Shown: positions 60,656 to 64,000 of the stretch, one piece after another
Layout of the letters: every line of letters begins with the position of its first letter
Numbering within the stretch: position 1 is the stretch's first letter
Source: CANLBN01 sp965230205
GTDB lineage: Bacteria; Pseudomonadota; Gammaproteobacteria; Pseudomonadales; Cellvibrionaceae
DNA length: 64,000 bases
NCBI GenBank assembly: GCA_965230205.1
Contig: OZ245996.1
Location: forward strand, 1,426,001-1,490,000
Direction: 5' to 3'
Position numbers and translations under genes: made by a program
Notes under the pieces: generated by a model
What the model was told of the DNA's origin: nothing
What the model saw: the letters and a program-made list of their open reading frames with translations, nothing else
Databases searched by the model: none

Positions 60656-61723
60656 ATGAATAAATTATCCGTTGAACTAGTCCAGCTGTCTATAGACAAC
60701 ATTACCGTAGGTTACGATGGTGCTGCCATTGTGCATGATGTTTCTATGACCTTAGGAAATGGCCAGATTGGTTGTTTATTAGGGCCCAGCGGCTGCGGTA
60801 AATCTACCTTGTTACGGGCTATTGCTGGTTTTGAGCCTGTGATGAAGGGTGAGATTACAATGGAGGGACAGCGGCTTTCCTCTGTTAATTACACGCAAGT
60901 ACCGGAGCGCCGCCAAATTGGTATGGTGTTTCAAGATTTAGCGCTATTTCCTCATATCACTATCGAGGAAAATATTCAGTTCGGTTTAAAAGGATGGCCC
61001 AAAGCTAAACAAGACGCCCGTGTAGCTGAGCTATTAGAGCTTGTGGGTTTATCGGGAATGGAGAAGCGTTACCCGTATTCACTATCGGGTGGACAACAAC
61101 AACGTATTGCATTGGCTCGGGCAATAGCACCAAAACCTAAACTTCTGCTGTTAGATGAGCCTTTTTCAGGCCTTGATGCCTCTATGCGTGAAAAGCTAGT
61201 GCCCGAGGTTCGTGAAATTCTGCTAAAGGAAGAAATGAGTGCCTTGCTAGTGACTCATGACCAGATGGAAGCGTTTGCGATGGCAGATAAGGTGGCTGTG
61301 ATGCAGTCTGGCCGGGTTTTGCAGTGTGATACCGCTCACCGTATTTATCATGAGCCTAATGATCGTTTTGTTGCCGATTTTGTGGGTGAAGGGGATTTTC
61401 TTAGCGGAATTGTCGTTGATGAATATCAGGTAAATTCATCTCTGGGTGTGTTGCGCTCTCCGCATGCCCATGGTTATGTCGTTAATCAGCCTGTAGAGAT
61501 TCTAGTCCGGCCTGACGATTTACTTCACGATGATGACAGTGATATTCAGGCAGAAATTATCAGCAAGCAGTTCCGTGGGTCTCATTTTTTGTACCGTGTC
61601 AGACTCGATTCTCAACAAGAATTGTATTGCTTTGCATCGTCGCACCACGATCACGCATTGAGCGAGCGTATTGGCGTCAAACTGGACTTGGATCACCTGG
61701 TCATGTTTGAAGAAGGGGCATAG
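60656..61723 (+). CDS. fbpC: Ferric-iron ABC transporter ATP-binding protein
   Basis: The protein has 355 residues. Walker A is GPSGCGKST, the signature is LSGGQQQR, Walker B is LLLLDEPF, and the switch His is in VTHD. The C-terminal TOBE-like regulatory region follows (about 250-355). It powers FbpA/FbpB uptake of Fe(III). It ends the iron locus. Confidence 0.9.
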   Translation: MNKLSVELVQLSIDNITVGYDGAAIVHDVSMTLGNGQIGCLLGPSGCGKSTLLRAIAGFEPVMKGEITMEGQRLSSVNYTQVPERRQIGMVFQDLALFPHITIEENIQFGLKGWPKAKQDARVAELLELVGLSGMEKRYPYSLSGGQQQRIALARAIAPKPKLLLLDEPFSGLDASMREKLVPEVREILLKEEMSALLVTHDQMEAFAMADKVAVMQSGRVLQCDTAHRIYHEPNDRFVADFVGEGDFLSGIVVDEYQVNSSLGVLRSPHAHGYVVNQPVEILVRPDDLLHDDDSDIQAEIISKQFRGSHFLYRVRLDSQQELYCFASSHHDHALSERIGVKLDLDHLVMFEEGA

Positions 61724-62004
61724 GACTTTTTACGGCATTGTATATCATGATATTTTTCACCGGTGCATTGGATTAAACGCTCGTAGCCGCTAGAATAGCA
61801 CCTCCATATCCGTTAGAAATATAATAACAAGCACTGGATGATATCTGCTGTTGTAATAACCATGAACGTGTAGGCATGCTTTACTATATCGATAAGGGAT
61901 TTTTATTGGTATTGGCTTAGATGTCTGGTATCAGTCTTAGTATAAACAGTATTTTTAAATCGAAAAATTAAATAGAAAGTGATAGTTTTAGGGGAACAAT
62001 AGTT

Positions 62005-62391
62005 ATGAGTGAAATTCGCAGCGAATTAAAGTATTTGCCGTCTCATGAATGGGCGCGCGTTGAAGAAGATGGCACTGTAACCATTGGTATCAGCGATTAT
62101 GCGCAAGACAGTTTGGGCGATGTTGTTTATGTAGAGTGTCCTGAAGTTGGTGCAACAGTTGCCGCGGGTGAACAAGCAGCGGTTGTTGAATCGGTAAAAG
62201 CCGCTTCGGATATTTATTCTCCAGTGTCAGGTGAGGTCATTGCCGTTAACGAAGCATTAGAAGATACCCCAGAAATTGTTAACGATTCACCTTATGATGA
62301 TGGTTGGTTTTTTAAAGTTCAGCCAGACGAGGTGGAAGAGTTGAGTAATGCCTTGGATAGTGAAGCCTATGAGAGTCAACTAGACGAATAA
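62005..62391 (+). CDS. gcvH: Glycine cleavage system H protein
   Basis: The protein has 128 residues. The lipoyl domain has the attachment lysine in ESVKAAS, and LKYLPSHEWARVEEDGTVTIGISDYAQDSLGD at the start is typical. It shuttles the aminomethyl group between the P, T and L proteins in the cytoplasm. The gcvP and gcvT genes are not in the window, and no glycine riboswitch is evident upstream. A bidirectional terminator follows. Confidence 0.95.
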   Translation: MSEIRSELKYLPSHEWARVEEDGTVTIGISDYAQDSLGDVVYVECPEVGATVAAGEQAAVVESVKAASDIYSPVSGEVIAVNEALEDTPEIVNDSPYDDGWFFKVQPDEVEELSNALDSEAYESQLDE

Positions 62392-62400
62392 TCTTCACTG

Positions 62401-62440
62401 ATATCGCCTATTACTTTTTTATTTCAGTAATAGGCGATAT
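62401..62440. terminator. Bidirectional terminator after gcvH
   Basis: ATATCGCCTATTAC pairs with GTAATAGGCGATAT around a T-rich loop, between the convergent gcvH and HDOD genes. The stem of 14 perfect pairs serves both strands. Confidence 0.75.
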
Positions 62441-62465
62441 TTGTAGTTAAGTTTCTAATAAATTT

Positions 62466-63344
62466 TTAAAAAGACATCGAGTCTGAAGCACCAATACCCA
62501 TATCAATTAATTGGGAGCATAAGGTTTCATAGTCGTACTGACTGAGACCCACATAGACTAATACCTGATCCGAAATTCTTTGCCATTCATAATCTTCTGT
62601 TTGCCCACCTAAATTTTTATAGTTACCGCAAATGTTTTCAGCCATTTTCAATATGGCGAGTAATGTGCGCTTTTGTGCATTCTGATTATCATCAGCAATA
62701 ATTTTTTCCACATTGTGGTGTTCATGTATTGCTTGCGTAATATGGCTCGGTAGATTCCATGATTTCGCGACATAATAGCCAACAACGGCATGGTTGGTTT
62801 TTGCTAGTTCGTTTTCAGTATCCGTAATGGCAACATCGGGTCGCGCGTATGACTCTTGAATAATATCCATATAGTTATCCAGGCGCATCATTAATAAAGG
62901 CACGCCGCAGTTGTGAAATAAACCAAGACTATAAGCTTCATCTGGTGATGAATAACCAATCTGTTTAGCGATAGCGGCGCAGGCCATGGCTATTTCCATT
63001 GCATTATCCCAAAAACTCCCTAGTGTGATGATGTCGTCATTGGATAATTCCCCTCGGATAGAAAGCGCGTTTACCAGATTAACAACACTATTGACACCGA
63101 GAATATTAACCGCTTGCTTAACCGAGGTAATATTATTAGCTAAGCCAAAGGACGGTGAGTTAACGGTTTTCAATACTTTTCCAGATAAACCCACATCCTG
63201 GCTAATCAGCTCGCCGATACGCGCCAAGCTACAATCAGGCATCACTTGTTCCATTTGTAAGTCAACCATAATTTGTGGTTGGGGTGGAATATGAACACCT
63301 TTCAAAATAGATTGAATTTGTTCTTCGGTTAACTCTACAGACAT
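62466..63344 (-). CDS. HDOD-domain protein
   Basis: The protein has 292 residues. The HDOD fold is seen from LARIGELISQDVGLSGKVLKTVNSPSFGL through SVKQAVNILG and YSLGLFHNCGVPLLMM to SWNLPSHITQAIHEHHNVE. HDOD proteins are related to HD phosphohydrolases but usually lack the catalytic HD pair and act in signalling. It starts 9 bases after the imelysin-type gene ends, on the same strand. The function is unknown. Confidence 0.87.
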   Translation of the reverse strand: MSVELTEEQIQSILKGVHIPPQPQIMVDLQMEQVMPDCSLARIGELISQDVGLSGKVLKTVNSPSFGLANNITSVKQAVNILGVNSVVNLVNALSIRGELSNDDIITLGSFWDNAMEIAMACAAIAKQIGYSSPDEAYSLGLFHNCGVPLLMMRLDNYMDIIQESYARPDVAITDTENELAKTNHAVVGYYVAKSWNLPSHITQAIHEHHNVEKIIADDNQNAQKRTLLAILKMAENICGNYKNLGGQTEDYEWQRISDQVLVYVGLSQYDYETLCSQLIDMGIGASDSMSF

Positions 63345-63353
63345 ATTAATACA

Positions 63354-64000
63354 TCACTCTTTGGGGTTGTCGATATTAGAGATCAATAACATTATTTCAT
63401 TTAAAGAATTAGTAACAAATATATTATAAACGCCTTGCTTATCGCTTAATTGGCTTTTAATTTTTTCGAATAAATTTTTTAGTTGTTCTTGTTGGTCCAC
63501 TGAAAAAATAACAAAACCTAGTGACTGACTTTCATCTCCAAAATAGAGAGACTGGATCGTTGATATTGTTTCAGTAATTGATTTTTTTCGGTTTCTGTCA
63601 AAACGATTAAAGTAAAAATTATCAGATGGCTTCTCAGTGCCGCTACCGTTTTCTTCATCGATGTATAATAATAGCTTCTGTAACTGGCGAATGGATAACT
63701 CTATGCTGTTGCTAATAGAAAATAATTTTTCAGATGGCGGCAGTTGTTGAAATGCTAACGAGAGGGGGCCATTAGTTTTCCATTGTTGAATCAATGTTTT
63801 TATATCGCTAATAAATAATTGACTTTGTAGTTTTAATAATTGCCTGCGTCTATTGTTTGGCAATTCATGTTTTTGTAAACCTGCTTTTTCTAATGCTAGT
63901 GGCACTTTTTTTTGGCGCTGAAAGCGATCGGCAGAAGCTTTTTCCTTGTCGCCCCATAGTAAATACTCCATTGCGTACAAACCCAGGGTCACTTCTTCGG
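63354..64000 (-). CDS. Imelysin-family protein, 5' part outside window
   Basis: The frame runs to the window edge: upstream of the GTG at 63992 the codons continue (EEV then TLGLYAMEYLLWGD), so this is the C-terminal 215 residues of a longer protein. TLGLYAMEYLLWGD matches the imelysin signature GxHAIEYLLWG, in which Glu/His lie near the putative metal site. Imelysin-like proteins are iron-regulated periplasmic or outer-membrane proteins. It is followed by the HDOD gene. Confidence 0.72.
   Translation of the reverse strand, partial: EEVTLGLYAMEYLLWGDKEKASADRFQRQKKVPLALEKAGLQKHELPNNRRRQLLKLQSQLFISDIKTLIQQWKTNGPLSLAFQQLPPSEKLFSISNSIELSIRQLQKLLLYIDEENGSGTEKPSDNFYFNRFDRNRKKSITETISTIQSLYFGDESQSLGFVIFSVDQQEQLKNLFEKIKSQLSDKQGVYNIFVTNSLNEIMLLISNIDNPKE

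Noticed and set aside
61724..62004. Glycine riboswitch ahead of gcvH
   Set aside because: No tandem glycine aptamer-like structure or conserved core could be recognised in the leader.
1..64000. CRISPR arrays and ribosomal RNA genes
   Set aside because: No regularly spaced direct repeats of the right length and no rRNA-like sequence were seen.

Overview
The window is chromosomal DNA of a gammaproteobacterium, probably aquatic or marine. The clues are the mutY-yggX pair, a CTGT-N8-ACAG type LexA box, a classical Fur box, a tRNA-Phe gene with encoded CCA, and a tailless-phage type known mainly from aquatic hosts. The species cannot be named from the sequence. Both edges cut genes: a glutathionyl-hydroquinone reductase on the left and an imelysin-family protein on the right.

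Region by region. At 1-9.4 kb is ordinary metabolism and surface biology: GHR, DODA-type dioxygenase, a CsgG/DUF4810/DUF799 lipoprotein operon, a secreted cupin, a DJ-1/PfpI protein and azoreductase divergent from a MocR regulator, and a NIT-domain chemoreceptor. At 9.5-16.6 kb is an AT-rich accessory island: an MNT-HEPN fusion, a BrnT toxin with two short BrnA-like partners, an AAA-ATPase/DUF4435-like protein resembling a one-chain PARIS or OLD defence protein, several orphan genes, and two decayed 190-bp repeats carrying remnants of a second MNT-HEPN gene. At 16.6-33.4 kb are a serine beta-lactamase-like protein, a PEP-mutase family enzyme with a Crp/Fnr regulator, a putative effector-like gene followed by three paralogous lipoproteins, a PP2C/kinase fusion with a degenerate DFG motif, an SMP-30/HbpS pair with a LysR regulator, pirin with a LysR regulator, a CobW GTPase and a Tat-exported dienelactone hydrolase.

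At 33.75-48.85 kb lies an integrated element of about 15.07 kb, bounded by 32-bp direct repeats derived from the tRNA-Phe gene. It encodes a tyrosine integrase, an HUH replication initiator, an FtsK/HerA-type packaging ATPase, a double-jelly-roll-like major capsid protein resembling that of phage PM2, many small membrane proteins, and a lysis cassette. It is therefore a tailless, membrane-containing (corticovirus-like) prophage. LexA boxes sit in front of both its early operon and its integrase. Its cargo is unusual: a HEPN protein plus a membrane protein between the ATPase and capsid genes, and two apparent integron gene cassettes with attC-like sites at the attL end.

At 49-64 kb the core genome resumes: an Lrp regulator, a Gate-domain membrane protein, a hydrolase, a small MITE, DUF2164, yggX and mutY. 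A Fur-controlled iron locus follows (DUF4856 protein, diiron sterol-desaturase-like enzyme, FbpA, FbpB, an SPFH-like protein, FbpC). The window ends with gcvH, an HDOD protein and a partial imelysin gene. The strongest candidates for undescribed biology are the cassette-bearing SOS-linked prophage and the extended Fbp iron locus.
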